The notes below the pieces were generated by a model. The model was not told where the DNA came from, searched no databases, and saw only the letters and a list, made by a program, of their open reading frames with translations. The position numbers and the translations under genes were made by a program. This document shows, one piece after another, positions 9,031-18,063 of a stretch of DNA of 64,000 nt. Origin of the DNA: Thalassobius sp. I31.1 (GTDB lineage Bacteria; Pseudomonadota; Alphaproteobacteria; Rhodobacterales; Rhodobacteraceae); the NCBI RefSeq assembly GCF_003031585.1, contig NZ_PWAA01000064.1, forward strand, positions 1 to 64,000. Reading direction: 5' to 3'. Position 1 is the stretch's first letter. Every line of letters starts with the position of its first letter.

Positions 9031-9843
9031 GTGACAGAGAAAACGACAAAAAAAACCACCGGTAAATCCGGGGAGAGCAGCGCAAAGCGGGCGCCGGCGA
9101 AGAAACCTTCTTCGTCCAAATCGACGCGCAAGCCGCGCAAATCCACCAAAAAGACGCAGCCTTCCCGTTGGTCAAAAATCTGGCGCTGGTTGCGCTGGCC
9201 GGTGCGGATCTTTGGCGCGCTTCTGGCGATCAATGTGCTGGCGGCGTTGTTCTACCTTGTCATCAATCCCCGCATGACCCCTTATATGATTTCTGAAACC
9301 CATCGCCTGGGTCAGCTGGATCATGCCTGGGTGCGTATGGATGAGATTGCCCCGGTCATGGCCCGGTCCGCTGTTGCGGCGGAAGATGCGAACTTCTGCA
9401 ATCACTGGGGCTTTGACACGGATGCGATTCGTGATGCTTTGTCTGGTGGCGCGCGCCGGGGCGGATCCACAATCAGCCAGCAGGTTGTGAAGAATGTCTA
9501 TCTCTGGCAGGGGCGCAGCTGGCTGCGCAAAGGGCTTGAGGCCATGCTGACGCCGATGGTTGAACTTATCTGGTCAAAAGAACGTATTCTGGAAGTGTAC
9601 CTGAATGTGGCTGAGTTCGACGAAGGCGTCTTTGGTGTGGAAGCCGCAGCCGTGCATTATTTTGGTGTGAATGCCAGCGATCTGTCCGCCCGTCAGGCCG
9701 CGCGGCTGACCACGGTTCTGCCAGATCCCAAGGGGCGGTCGGCCAGTCAGCCGGGCAACTGGCAGCGTCAACGCGCGTCTTCTGTTGCCGGTGGTGCGGA
9801 TCTGATCCGTGCAGATGGACGCGCCGATTGTTTTGCGCCTTGA
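9031..9843 (+). CDS. mtgA: Monofunctional biosynthetic peptidoglycan transglycosylase MtgA
   Basis: A GT51 glycosyltransferase that polymerises lipid II into glycan strands at the inner membrane. A Lys/Thr-rich cytosolic tail (residues 1-50) leads into one membrane anchor (about 60-78). The GT51 motifs follow: SAVAAEDANFCNHWG with catalytic E118, then RGGSTISQQ near residue 150 and WSKERILEVYLN. There is no transpeptidase domain, hence 'monofunctional'. The start is uncertain: GTG 9031 gives a natural basic N-terminus, while ATG 8968 would add 21 residues that do not resemble the family. It lies just downstream of the palindrome pair. Confidence 0.9.
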   Translation: MTEKTTKKTTGKSGESSAKRAPAKKPSSSKSTRKPRKSTKKTQPSRWSKIWRWLRWPVRIFGALLAINVLAALFYLVINPRMTPYMISETHRLGQLDHAWVRMDEIAPVMARSAVAAEDANFCNHWGFDTDAIRDALSGGARRGGSTISQQVVKNVYLWQGRSWLRKGLEAMLTPMVELIWSKERILEVYLNVAEFDEGVFGVEAAAVHYFGVNASDLSARQAARLTTVLPDPKGRSASQPGNWQRQRASSVAGGADLIRADGRADCFAP

Positions 9844-9900
9844 TTTCAGGCACACTTCGGGCGAAAGAAAAGAACACCATTCAAAGAGCATAATACCAAA

Positions 9901-10566
9901 ATGATCCGCCTTTATCATGCACCACTGTCCCCGTTCTGCCGTAAGATCCGCCTGAGCCTCGCTGAGAAAAGGCTTGAGGTTGAACTGGTGGAGGAACGGT
10001 ATTGGGAACGTGACGCTGATTTCATGCGCCGGAACCCTGCCGGGAAAGTGCCGGTATTGAAGATGGATGGAAAACTGCTCGCGGAGAGTGCGGCGATCTG
10101 TGAATATATTGAAGAACAGTTCCCGACGCCGTCCCTGATGCCCCAGGCGCCAGAAGCGCGGTATGAGGTGCGCCGGCTTGTGTCCTGGTTTGACGATAAG
10201 TTTCACCACGAGGTGACCTCAAAGCTGCTGTATGAGCGGGTGAATAAGAAAATCACCAAGGCGGGATATCCTGATAGTACCAATGTGAAAGCGGGTGCAA
10301 AGGCGATCAAGTTTCACATTGATTATATGGCCTGGCTTCTGGATCAGCGGCGCTGGCTGGCAGGGGATGTGATGACGCTGGCGGATTTCGCGGCTGCGGC
10401 GCATTTCTCTGCGTTAGACTATATTTCTGATGTGGACTGGAACCGTTCCCCCACTGTCAAAGACTGGTACGCCAAGATTAAATCCCGCCCGGCGTTCCGA
10501 TCTATTCTTGTCGATCAGGTATCCGGTTTCCCGCCCCCGCAGCACTATGCTGACCTTGATTTTTAA
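9901..10566 (+). CDS. Glutathione S-transferase family protein
   Basis: A 221-residue GST. The N-terminal thioredoxin-like domain opens IRLYHAPLSPFCRKIRLSLAEK, with SPFC at the position of the catalytic Ser/Cys. The NPAGKVPVL cis-Pro motif and ESAAICEYIEE glutathione-binding motif follow. An all-helical C-terminal domain ends in LADFAAAAHFSALDYI. The substrate cannot be read from the sequence. It is followed by a palindromic spacer and queG on the same strand. Confidence 0.88.
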   Translation: MIRLYHAPLSPFCRKIRLSLAEKRLEVELVEERYWERDADFMRRNPAGKVPVLKMDGKLLAESAAICEYIEEQFPTPSLMPQAPEARYEVRRLVSWFDDKFHHEVTSKLLYERVNKKITKAGYPDSTNVKAGAKAIKFHIDYMAWLLDQRRWLAGDVMTLADFAAAAHFSALDYISDVDWNRSPTVKDWYAKIKSRPAFRSILVDQVSGFPPPQHYADLDF

Positions 10567-10568
10567 AC

Positions 10569-10632
10569 TGCGGCCCCTGCAGGGGGGCTGCCTGCCCCCC
10601 ATCCTTTCAGGATTCCCCCCGGGGATATTTGA
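10569..10632. repeat. Palindromic extragenic element between GST gene and queG
   Basis: Three inverted repeats are stacked in about 45 bp: CCCCTGCAGGGG (10575-10586), GGGGGGC-TGCCT-GCCCCCC (10582-10600) and ATCCT-TTC-AGGAT (10601-10613). They are followed by CCCCCCGGGGATATTTGAGG. The last part supplies the queG ribosome-binding site (GAGGAG). From memory, this GC-palindrome plus GGGATATTTGAGGA layout is a very common intergenic element in the Roseobacter group. Confidence 0.65.
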
Positions 10633-10641
10633 GGAGCGAAA

Positions 10642-11691
10642 ATGGAAGGGCTGAAGGCGCGATTACAGGGTTATGCCCTTGAGGCGGGTTTTGCGCAGAT
10701 GGGGGTCTGTCGTCCGGATGCGGTGCCACAGATTGCGGAACGCTTGCAGCAATATGTTGACGCGGGGCGGCACGGGCAGATGGCCTGGATGGCCGAGCGG
10801 ATGCATTGGCGGGGCAGCCCGGCGACGTTGTGGCCTGAGGCGAAATCTGTGGTGATGCTGGCCGAGGTTTACACGCCCGAACATGACCCGCGTGAGGTTC
10901 TGACGCATAAGGACCGGGCGGCGATTTCGGTATATGCGCAGAACCGGGATTACCATGACATTGTAAAGAAACGTCTGAAACGTGTCGGGCGCTGGCTGAT
11001 TGAACAGGCGCCGGACACGCAGATTAAGGTTTTTGTCGATACGGCGCCGGTGATGGAAAAGCCCCTGGGCGCTGCGGCCGGGCTTGGCTGGCAGGGGAAG
11101 CATACCAACCTTGTGGGCCATGGTCTGGGCAGCTGGTTCTTTCTGGGCGCGATTTTCACAACTGCTGAGCTTGAACCGGATGATGCCGGGCGTGACAGTT
11201 GCGGATCCTGCCGGGCCTGTCTGGATGTCTGTCCGACCGGGGCTTTTCCCGCGCCTTACCAGCTGGATGCGCGGCGTTGCATTTCTTACCTGACGATTGA
11301 ACATCACGGGCCGGTGGATGAAGACTTGCGCCGGATGCTGGGCAACCGGATCTATGGCTGTGATGATTGCCTGGCGGCCTGTCCCTGGAATAAATTTGCG
11401 CGGGAAGCGTCTGAGATGCGGTATCATGCGCGGCCTGAATTGCTGGGACCAGAACTGGCAGAGCTGGCGGTTCTGGATGATGCGGCATTCCGGGCGTTCT
11501 TTTCGGGGTCACCGATCAAACGCGTGGGCCGGAACCGCTTTGTGCGCAATGTGCTGTATGCGATTGGCAATTCCGGGCGGGCAGATTTGCGGGCGGTGGC
11601 GCAGGGCCTGGCTGAGGATGATGATGCCACCGTCGTCGATGCTGCGCGCTGGGCGGTGGCGCAGCTTGATCAGCCGGGCGCGGGCGGTTAA
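10642..11691 (+). CDS. queG: Epoxyqueuosine reductase QueG
   Basis: Catalyses the last step of queuosine synthesis, reducing epoxyqueuosine to queuosine in the tRNA wobble position, with cobalamin and two 4Fe-4S clusters. The 349 residues contain the cobalamin-domain motif [11 protein letters not shown], where D133 is the expected catalytic acid. A double ferredoxin-like Cys pattern, [12 protein letters not shown] and [12 protein letters not shown], follows. A C-terminal helical repeat region ([11 protein letters not shown]...) is typical of the full-length form. GAGGAG 7 bp upstream of ATG supports the start. kdsD follows after 27 bp. Confidence 0.95.
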   Translation: MEGLKARLQGYALEAGFAQMGVCRPDAVPQIAERLQQYVDAGRHGQMAWMAERMHWRGSPATLWPEAKSVVMLAEVYTPEHDPREVLTHKDRAAISVYAQNRDYHDIVKKRLKRVGRWLIEQAPDTQIKVFVDTAPVMEKPLGAAAGLGWQGKHTNLVGHGLGSWFFLGAIFTTAELEPDDAGRDSCGSCRACLDVCPTGAFPAPYQLDARRCISYLTIEHHGPVDEDLRRMLGNRIYGCDDCLAACPWNKFAREASEMRYHARPELLGPELAELAVLDDAAFRAFFSGSPIKRVGRNRFVRNVLYAIGNSGRADLRAVAQGLAEDDDATVVDAARWAVAQLDQPGAGG

Positions 11692-11718
11692 GCAGGGGCA
11701 AAGCATGAGGGCGACGAC

Positions 11719-12729
11719 ATGAGTGACACCGGGCATATTGAGAACATCCGCGAGGCGCTGACAGCCTTTCGCCACGGCATTCGTGTTCTGGAAGATCACC
11801 TTGCGCCGGATGCCCCTGATCAGGCCCTGACAGAGGCGCTTACCCCTGCGTTAGAGACTATTTTGGCGATGAAGGGCCGGTTGATCGTCAGCGGAATGGG
11901 GAAAAGCGGGCACATCGGTTGCAAACTGGCGGCGACTTTTGCATCAACGGGTACGCCTGCGTTTTTTGTGCATCCGGCGGAGGCCAGCCATGGTGATCTG
12001 GGGATGATCACAAAGGACGATGTGGTGCTGATGCTGTCCTGGTCCGGGGAAACCCGCGAGCTTGGTGATCTGGCCACCTATTGCCGCCGTTTCCGGGTGC
12101 CGCTGATTTCCATTTCCGGTAACGCGCAAAGCACACTTGCGAAGGCTGCGAATGTGGCGATTGCTTTGCCGAAGTCACCCGAAGCCTGCCCGCACAATCT
12201 TGCGCCAACGACGTCTACATTGTTGCAGCTGGCGATTGGTGATGCGCTGGCGGTGGCACTGCTGCGCGCGCGTGGGTTCAGTGAGAAATCCTTCTTTGAT
12301 TTTCATCCGGGCGGCAAGCTGGGTGCGTCTCTGACCGACGTGGGTGATATCATGTCCAAAGGCGACGATATGCCATTGGTTGGGCAGGATCAGGTGGTGT
12401 TTGACGTGGTGTCCGGCATCTGGGGTAAGAACCTGGGCATCGTCGGAATCACCAATGACGCGGGCGATCTGATCGGCGTTGTCACCGATGGCGATCTGCG
12501 GCGGTATCTGGCGGAAAGTTCTGACACCAGCATGCAGGCGGCGATGCGGGAAACCAAAGCGTCTGAGATTATGACCGCTGATCCGATCTGCCTGAGCAAA
12601 GATATGCTGGCAGCGGGTGCGCTGGCGCGGATGCAGAAGAACAAGATTTCCGCTGCTTATGTGTTGGAAGAGGGTAAGCCGGTTGGTGTGTTGACCCTGC
12701 TGCAGCTTCTGAACCTTGGGGTGGCCTGA
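11719..12729 (+). CDS. kdsD: Arabinose-5-phosphate isomerase (KdsD/KpsF)
   Basis: Interconverts ribulose-5-phosphate and arabinose-5-phosphate, the first committed step to Kdo, which WaaA (also in this window) attaches to lipid A. The SIS sugar-isomerase domain covers about residues 40-175 (SGMGKSGHIGCKLAATFAST, MLSWSGETREL). Two CBS domains follow from about 205 (GDIMSKGDDMPLV and ASEIMTADPICLS). The length of 336 aa is close to the E. coli enzymes. It ends convergently 30 bp from the CocE-type hydrolase with no obvious terminator between them. Confidence 0.95.
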   Translation: MSDTGHIENIREALTAFRHGIRVLEDHLAPDAPDQALTEALTPALETILAMKGRLIVSGMGKSGHIGCKLAATFASTGTPAFFVHPAEASHGDLGMITKDDVVLMLSWSGETRELGDLATYCRRFRVPLISISGNAQSTLAKAANVAIALPKSPEACPHNLAPTTSTLLQLAIGDALAVALLRARGFSEKSFFDFHPGGKLGASLTDVGDIMSKGDDMPLVGQDQVVFDVVSGIWGKNLGIVGITNDAGDLIGVVTDGDLRRYLAESSDTSMQAAMRETKASEIMTADPICLSKDMLAAGALARMQKNKISAAYVLEEGKPVGVLTLLQLLNLGVA

Positions 12730-12759
12730 TCGGCCATTTCCCCTGTGTCAGGCACTGTT

Positions 12760-14706
12760 TCAGCGTGCGATATCGTCTTTCGTCATGCGTTGAAACACCT
12801 GTTCGCCGTTCTCTGAAACCGTGAATTCCTGTTCAATGTGGAAGTGATCCGCAGAAGTGGTCTGTCGGGTGACCAGGTGGCTGTGGGCGGTGATATCATC
12901 GCGTTTCAGCCAGCGTTGCCAGATGATTTCGACACGGGCAGAGGCGGGATTGTCCGGATGAATGGTCCAGATCTCTGACATCTCGGACCCGGTGGTCAGG
13001 CCATTGATCTGATCGGTCACCTCATTGCGCCCGGATCGGATGATTAGCGTGGATTCCCCTGTAATAGGGTCTGTTTTGCGCTGTTTTTCCTCTTTCCCGA
13101 TCTCGTTCATCTGAATGTCGCGGGCTTCCATCGGGCGAGGCGTGTCATAGTGGCATTCATCGCTGTCAACGATCGTCTTGCGGCAGGGCAGCGTAAGGCT
13201 GGCGTTATGCACAGTCAGTGTCGCAGGGGTGGCTTCGGGCCAGGCGTAGGGCCAGTAGCTGGGGGAAATGGCAACGCGCAGCTTATGGCCGGCGGGCATG
13301 CGATATGCGCTATGATCCAGTCGGATAGAGACTGTTACGGGCACGCCCGGCGTGAGGTCGCGCATTGCGTCTGACCCCATGTGATGACGCAGGTTCAGCA
13401 TGCCAAGGGTGATCAGGGCGGATGTGCCGTCGGGGCGTTCATCGCAAAGCCGGACGATCATCTGTGCGCGGGGCAGATCCGCCGCAAGGGTCAACGTGAC
13501 AGAAGGCGCGCCAAGGATGTCGGTGGTGTCTGTGACGGGCACATCAAAGCAAAGCGAACGGGCGTTGTCGGCGGTCTGATCATCCGGCAATTCGCCGGGG
13601 CCAAAGCCGAAGGGGAAATATTCGCCGCAGCCCTGACCACAAAGCAGATCGGTCGCGATCTTCTGCGGCGCATTGCAGAGCTTGTGGGTTTGCACGGTTA
13701 CATTGTCTGAGGGCCAGGAAGCCTCAGACACCCAGCGCCCGGGGCGGGCCTTCAGTGCGGGATCGGGCGGGCAGCTGTCCATGATATAGGCGCGGTAGGC
13801 GGGGGTATTTTCAGCACCGTTTTCCACGCCTTTCAGCCAGCGATCCCACCACATCAGAGCATCGCCAATATAGTCTGTTGCAGGAGAAATCGTCGAAATA
13901 TGCGGGTATTTGTGGTTCCAGGGGCCAAGCACGCCTTTGACCACACCGGGCCCGTTTTCAACCAGTTCGGACATAGCGTTGCGATAGCCATCCAGTTGCC
14001 CGCCCATGATCAGGGTTGGTGTCGTGATGGCGCTGTAATCTTCGCAGACGGACCCATGTTTCCAGTAATCATCGCGGTTCTTATGTTCCGTCCAGACCTT
14101 GCCGAGGTTCGGGGTGTTGTCCATGCGCTCCAGCCAGATCTCGCGCCAGTTTTCAATCAGCGCGGGGTCGGGCGGCATGGAATTCCAGGAGGTCGCGGTT
14201 GCCACCCAGCCGATGTTTTCAGACAGCTGAATGCCGCCCTTGTAATGGATGTCATCGGTGTAACGATTGACGGTGGTGCCGATGGAAATCACCGCCTTCA
14301 GCGCAGGGGGGCGACGGGCGGCCAGCTGCAAACCGTTGAAACCACCCCAGGAAATGCCCTGAATGCCGACACTGCCGCTGCACCAGGTCTGATCTGCGAT
14401 CCAGGCGATGATGTCTTCGCCGTCTGACAGTTCTTCCTCGGAGTATTCATCGTCAAAGCTGCCCTCACTGTCGCCGGTGCCGCGCCGATCCACCCGGAGG
14501 CTGACATACCCATGCTGTGCAAAGGCCAGATGCATACCATGATCACGTGCGGCGGTGCCGTCGGATTTGCGGTAGGGCAGATATTCAAGGATCGCCGGGA
14601 AGGGACCGGGGCCATTCGGCATCCAGACCTGGGCAGACAGGCGCGTGCCGTCGGGCAGGGCAATGCCCATATCGCGATGAATGGTGACGTTGTGGGGCTG
14701 AGACAT
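12760..14706 (-). CDS. CocE/NonD family hydrolase
   Basis: An alpha/beta hydrolase of the X-Pro dipeptidyl-peptidase S15/cocaine esterase class, 648 aa. The nucleophile is S119 in GISWGG; the acid is probably Asp in GGQLDGY and the base His in PWNHKYPH. The C-terminal jelly-roll (S15 C-terminal domain) includes SIRLDHSAYRMPAGHKLRVA. There is no signal peptide, so it is probably cytoplasmic. It lies 38 bp downstream of a LacI-type regulator on the same strand and is likely under its control. The natural substrate (ester or amide) is not predictable. Confidence 0.88.
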   Translation of the reverse strand: MSQPHNVTIHRDMGIALPDGTRLSAQVWMPNGPGPFPAILEYLPYRKSDGTAARDHGMHLAFAQHGYVSLRVDRRGTGDSEGSFDDEYSEEELSDGEDIIAWIADQTWCSGSVGIQGISWGGFNGLQLAARRPPALKAVISIGTTVNRYTDDIHYKGGIQLSENIGWVATATSWNSMPPDPALIENWREIWLERMDNTPNLGKVWTEHKNRDDYWKHGSVCEDYSAITTPTLIMGGQLDGYRNAMSELVENGPGVVKGVLGPWNHKYPHISTISPATDYIGDALMWWDRWLKGVENGAENTPAYRAYIMDSCPPDPALKARPGRWVSEASWPSDNVTVQTHKLCNAPQKIATDLLCGQGCGEYFPFGFGPGELPDDQTADNARSLCFDVPVTDTTDILGAPSVTLTLAADLPRAQMIVRLCDERPDGTSALITLGMLNLRHHMGSDAMRDLTPGVPVTVSIRLDHSAYRMPAGHKLRVAISPSYWPYAWPEATPATLTVHNASLTLPCRKTIVDSDECHYDTPRPMEARDIQMNEIGKEEKQRKTDPITGESTLIIRSGRNEVTDQINGLTTGSEMSEIWTIHPDNPASARVEIIWQRWLKRDDITAHSHLVTRQTTSADHFHIEQEFTVSENGEQVFQRMTKDDIAR

Positions 14707-14744
14707 CGCGATATTCCCTGAATTAGTGTCTTATTTGCGGTGAT

Positions 14745-15788
14745 TTATTTCCGCCGGCGTTTCAGTGTTTCGCCAAACTGAATAACCGGGGAAATTTCCA
14801 GACGTTCCGGGGTGTGATCCTGATCCGGCGTATTGCGGCGAATGATGATTTCTGCCGCTTTGCGCCCGATTTCAGAACGTCCCGCATCCATGGTGGCCAG
14901 CTGGACTGGCAGACCTTGCAGCAGTTCGACACCGTTGAACCCGGCAAGACCGATCTGGCCGGGCACGTCGATGCCCTTGCTGAGGCAATGCAGAAGCCCG
15001 CCCGCGCCGATCATGTCGTTTGAATAGTAAAGGAAATCCAGTTCGGGGGAACGTTCCAGGATGGCCTGGGTCATCTCGCGCCCTTTGGCAAGTGCCGAGC
15101 CGCCGGAGTAGAATTCCTTATCCTGGATCTCAAGCCCCGCTTTGGCGAGCGCTTCTGTGAAACCCTCAAACCGTTTACGCGCCCGGTGATCCAGCGGCAT
15201 TTTTGTGCCAAGGAAACCGATGTTTTCATAACCCGCCTTGATGATCGCCTTGGCCATTTCGCGGCCAGCGCGACGGTGGGAAATCCCGACCATGGAATCA
15301 ATTGGCTTGCCATCCACATCCATGATTTCGACCACTGGAATGTCGGCGTTCTGCATCATGGCGCGGGATGCATCTGTGTGTTCGAGACCCGCAATGATCA
15401 CACCGGACGGCCGCCAGGACAGCATTTCATACAGAACCTGTTCTTCCTTTTCCGGGCGATAGCCGGTGATGCCGATGACAGGTTGCAGCCCGCTGCCATC
15501 CAGCACTTCGGTAATGCCGGTCATGACGTCGGGGAAGACCATATTGGACATGGAGGGGATGATCACAGCGACAAGGTTCACACGTTGCGAGGCCAGGGCA
15601 CCGGCGATCTTATTGGGCACATAGCCCAGTTCTTTGGCGGCTGCGCGGACTTTTTCACGGGTGCGTTCCGACACATCGCCGCGATTGCGAAGCACACGGG
15701 ACACCGTCATTTCACTGACCCCGGAGGCCTCAGATACATCACGCAAAGTCAGGGGGCGTCTGGGCGGTTCCGAAGGTGTGGAGGTCAT
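14745..15788 (-). CDS. LacI-family transcriptional regulator
   Basis: A 347-residue repressor. The N-terminal LacI helix-turn-helix is LRDVSEASGVSEMTVSRVLR (about 15-34), followed by the hinge helix PNKIAGALASQRV. The C-terminal periplasmic-binding-like effector domain resembles the gluconate-type GntR branch (DFLYYSNDMIGAGGL). It is immediately upstream of, and co-directional with, the CocE-type hydrolase, which is the obvious target. A TAACTGTTA palindrome lies upstream of its own start. Confidence 0.93.
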   Translation of the reverse strand: MTSTPSEPPRRPLTLRDVSEASGVSEMTVSRVLRNRGDVSERTREKVRAAAKELGYVPNKIAGALASQRVNLVAVIIPSMSNMVFPDVMTGITEVLDGSGLQPVIGITGYRPEKEEQVLYEMLSWRPSGVIIAGLEHTDASRAMMQNADIPVVEIMDVDGKPIDSMVGISHRRAGREMAKAIIKAGYENIGFLGTKMPLDHRARKRFEGFTEALAKAGLEIQDKEFYSGGSALAKGREMTQAILERSPELDFLYYSNDMIGAGGLLHCLSKGIDVPGQIGLAGFNGVELLQGLPVQLATMDAGRSEIGRKAAEIIIRRNTPDQDHTPERLEISPVIQFGETLKRRRK

Positions 15789-15807
15789 TGGGTACGCAGG
15801 CCTTTTG

Positions 15808-15828
15808 TAACTGTTAAACCATTGTTAG
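15808..15828. promoter_or_regulatory. Candidate operator upstream of the LacI-type gene
   Basis: TAACTGTTA (15808-15816) is a short perfect palindrome of the kind bound by LacI-type proteins. It overlaps TTAA-N7-TTAG (15814-15828), which also resembles a CtrA half-site pair. It lies 20-40 bp before the start codon. Either reading is tentative. Confidence 0.3.
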
Positions 15829-15885
15829 CGTCTGTCAGCCCGGAAATCTATGGTTGGATGAGGTGTATTGTTTCAACTGCAAAAT

Positions 15886-16368
15886 TTACAATCTACCGAA
15901 TATTCGACGGAACAGGCCTTTTGGTTTCGATTGTTGTGCCAGCATATCATTTAGCCTCAGAGAAGAAAGCTGCACTGTTGCGCCTGCCAAATCTTCTGGA
16001 GCTTCTCCGGCGTCCAATGCATTGCTTATCATATTTGACACCGAACTTCGAAGCAGGAGCGCTTGGATCTCGTCTTTTGTGATTTCCCCGTCCCGGACAG
16101 CTCGCTGTAAATCTTGACAGAAGGTCATTTCCGACATGGGCATTTCTACTGTCTGACTTAGTATAACAACCTTAGACATTTTAGGGAGGCCCGATTCATC
16201 TGATACCACTTCGAGCGCAGCATCGCAGAGTAAGTCTGCAGCGAGCATCAAACGCAACTCTGATGTTTCATAGTCGCAATCAGTGAGTTCGTGATCAATG
16301 ATTGCGCGCAGTTCGGGGGCGCTGACATGAGATTTGGCGGCAGCAATAATTAAATCATCAGTTATCAC
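15886..16368 (-). CDS. Unknown protein, 160 aa
   Basis: Family not recognised. It starts at GTG 16368 with AAGGAG 8 bp upstream, so translation is well supported. It is mostly helical and acidic (MITDDLIIAAAKSHVSAPEL), with a basic tail KPKGLFRRIFGRL that could touch membrane or nucleic acid. There is no signal peptide. Its base composition looks AT-richer than the neighbours, which may mean recent acquisition. It is downstream of and co-directional with the membrane winged-helix regulator (53 bp apart), so it could be part of that unit. Confidence 0.65.
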   Translation of the reverse strand: MITDDLIIAAAKSHVSAPELRAIIDHELTDCDYETSELRLMLAADLLCDAALEVVSDESGLPKMSKVVILSQTVEMPMSEMTFCQDLQRAVRDGEITKDEIQALLLRSSVSNMISNALDAGEAPEDLAGATVQLSSLRLNDMLAQQSKPKGLFRRIFGRL

Positions 16369-16421
16369 GGAAAACTCCTTATTTGAAATGTTGGTGGTTA
16401 CCGAAAAAATGGTGAAACAGG

Positions 16422-17123
16422 TTACACCATCCGGATCACGTCTTTTTCGATCGCCAGCATATAGCCGCGGCGGGCGATGTTTTTGACCAGCAGGTCGCTG
16501 ACCATCTGATTGCCCAGGGTGTCACGCAGGCGTTTGATGCGGGTGGCACCGGCGGCCTCTTCGCAGTCGGATGGGGAGCGGCCTGAAATCATGCCTTCGA
16601 TCTCGGCCCCGGACAGCACTTCGTCATCCATGCGGGCCTCGGCCAGAACGGAAATGGTTTCAAGCGCAGCCTCAGTCAGCTTGAATTCCATATTGTTCAG
16701 ATAAACCGTGTTTTCTTCGCGGGAAATCATCAGTGAAGACACCTGAATGCCGGCACGTTCCACCGCAGAGAGGCGGCGGTTCAGGGCGACGATGGTGACG
16801 AGAAACACAAGGGCGGCGATCATCATGGCGGTGGCGAAAACCAGCAGCACGAAGATGGCGCTGCGGTAAGATCCCAGGGTTTCCTGGAAGGCGGTGCCGG
16901 ATTGCGCGAGGACTTCGAGAAAGCGGATGTCGCCCGGATCGGTCAGGGATGTGTTTTCCACAAAGATCCGTTCCACACGCGCGTTGAAGGCGTTGGCGTC
17001 GGGCAGGTTATAAAACAGAACCACCGCAACAATCAGAAGGATCAGCACGATCAGGCTGATGCCGATGGTGACAACCTGGGTGCCGGAAACGGGCAGTTTG
17101 GCGATTTTTTCTGATTTTGGCAT
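16422..17123 (-). CDS. Membrane protein with C-terminal winged helix-turn-helix (ToxR-like in reverse)
   Basis: A 233-residue putative membrane-embedded transcription factor. Membrane helices lie at about 17-38 and 89-114, with a periplasmic loop of about 50 residues between them. From about residue 130 an OmpR/PhoB-type winged helix is readable: FKLTEAALETISVLAEA, then a recognition-helix region ATRIKRLRDTLGNQ and the wing IARRGYMLA. There is no receiver domain, so signals would come through the membrane part. AGGAGGG precedes the ATG. It is divergent from an exported protein (17320) whose upstream region holds a 21-bp element repeated twice more nearby. I infer, but cannot prove, that this protein binds that element. 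Confidence 0.8.
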   Translation of the reverse strand: MPKSEKIAKLPVSGTQVVTIGISLIVLILLIVAVVLFYNLPDANAFNARVERIFVENTSLTDPGDIRFLEVLAQSGTAFQETLGSYRSAIFVLLVFATAMMIAALVFLVTIVALNRRLSAVERAGIQVSSLMISREENTVYLNNMEFKLTEAALETISVLAEARMDDEVLSGAEIEGMISGRSPSDCEEAAGATRIKRLRDTLGNQMVSDLLVKNIARRGYMLAIEKDVIRMV

Positions 17124-17224
17124 GAACTGCCCTCCTGACGGATATTGTCCGGCGAAGCACCGGGAAAATCAAGTCTCGCCAAAGGGGGATCGGCGGACAA
17201 ATGTTTAAAACGGGCCTGATATAT

Positions 17225-17245
17225 GATAACATCAGAGTGATATTG
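17225..17245 (+). promoter_or_regulatory. Shared 21-bp element, copy 1
   Basis: GATAACATC-AGAGT-GATATTG lies in the divergent region between the membrane winged-helix regulator and the exported protein, ending 74 bp before the start at 17320. Copies 2 and 3 have the same 9-5-7 layout upstream of two more exported-protein genes. Confidence 0.6.
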
Positions 17246-17319
17246 AGCCTGTGCCGGGCATGTATTTTTCTGAGCCCGGACTTGCGGATAATCCGCACTA
17301 TTTAGCAGAGGAAATTGAG

Positions 17320-18042
17320 ATGACAAAGTTGAGATTACATTTTGGGACAGTTACCACGCTGAAAGCAATGGTTCTGGGTATGGCAACAGTGGCCGGTTTA
17401 ACGGTGCTGGCGGCGGAACCTGTGAGGGCCCAGGCCTATACGATGGATTGCCCGCTGGAATGGGCGAACCGGACGATCACGGACCGGCTGCCGTCTGACT
17501 GGTGGACCACCCCGATTGGTGAACGGTTAAGCGGCACACGTGTCGGGCGGATTGGCGGGCAGAATGCGCTGATCTGTGAATATGGCGCGGCCGGGACCAT
17601 TCAGCGTTATGAACCCGAAGGCGAAGATTGCACTGCGAACAGCCGCGGTTTTGCCTGTCAGGGGCGCGCGGTTGTCCGGGCCACGCCTCCGGTGCACTCC
17701 ACAGGCGGTGTGGAAGTGCCGGGCACTTATGTGATCGATCTGGACAGTGGGCGCCTGGATACGGCCCGCGGTGATGTCTGGCTGCAGGCGGTGACGGCCT
17801 CGGAAAGATATCTGACACCAAGCAATGGGGCGCAGATTTCAAACGCTCGTAACCGCGGTCGTGGCAAAGACGGATGTGCTTCTGCGGGACTTAGCAACAA
17901 TCGCCTGCCGATGAGCCGCGTGGACGTCGGATCCTGGATTTGTGTGCGCACAAGCGAAGGACGGATTTCGGAATTCCGCGTGAACGAGATCCGTGGCGGT
18001 TCGCCTTATTCCCTGGTGCTGGGCTATACCACCTGGAATTGA
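17320..18042 (+). CDS. Exported protein with CVRTSEGR domain, 240 aa
   Basis: The signal peptide (residues 1-37) ends VRA, with the mature protein starting QAYTMDCP. The C-terminal domain (about 130-240) begins STGGVEVPGTYVIDLDSG and ends VGSWICVRTSEGRISEFRVN...LGYTTW. It is clearly shared with the protein at 18655. A Cys pair (KDGCASAG and WICVRT) in that domain probably forms a disulfide. The N-terminal half has further cysteines (DCPLEW, LICEYG, EDCTAN, FACQGR). Function unknown. I chose ATG 17320, preceded by AGAGGA; the upstream in-frame ATG at 17251 would place 23 odd residues before the signal peptide. Confidence 0.8.
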   Translation: MTKLRLHFGTVTTLKAMVLGMATVAGLTVLAAEPVRAQAYTMDCPLEWANRTITDRLPSDWWTTPIGERLSGTRVGRIGGQNALICEYGAAGTIQRYEPEGEDCTANSRGFACQGRAVVRATPPVHSTGGVEVPGTYVIDLDSGRLDTARGDVWLQAVTASERYLTPSNGAQISNARNRGRGKDGCASAGLSNNRLPMSRVDVGSWICVRTSEGRISEFRVNEIRGGSPYSLVLGYTTWN

Positions 18043-18063
18043 TCTGAACTTTGAGACAATAAG

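Noticed and set aside
15186-16082. Plus-strand open frame of 298 codons over the LacI-type gene
   Set aside because: It lies opposite a well-supported regulator and has low-complexity His/Arg-rich shadow sequence.
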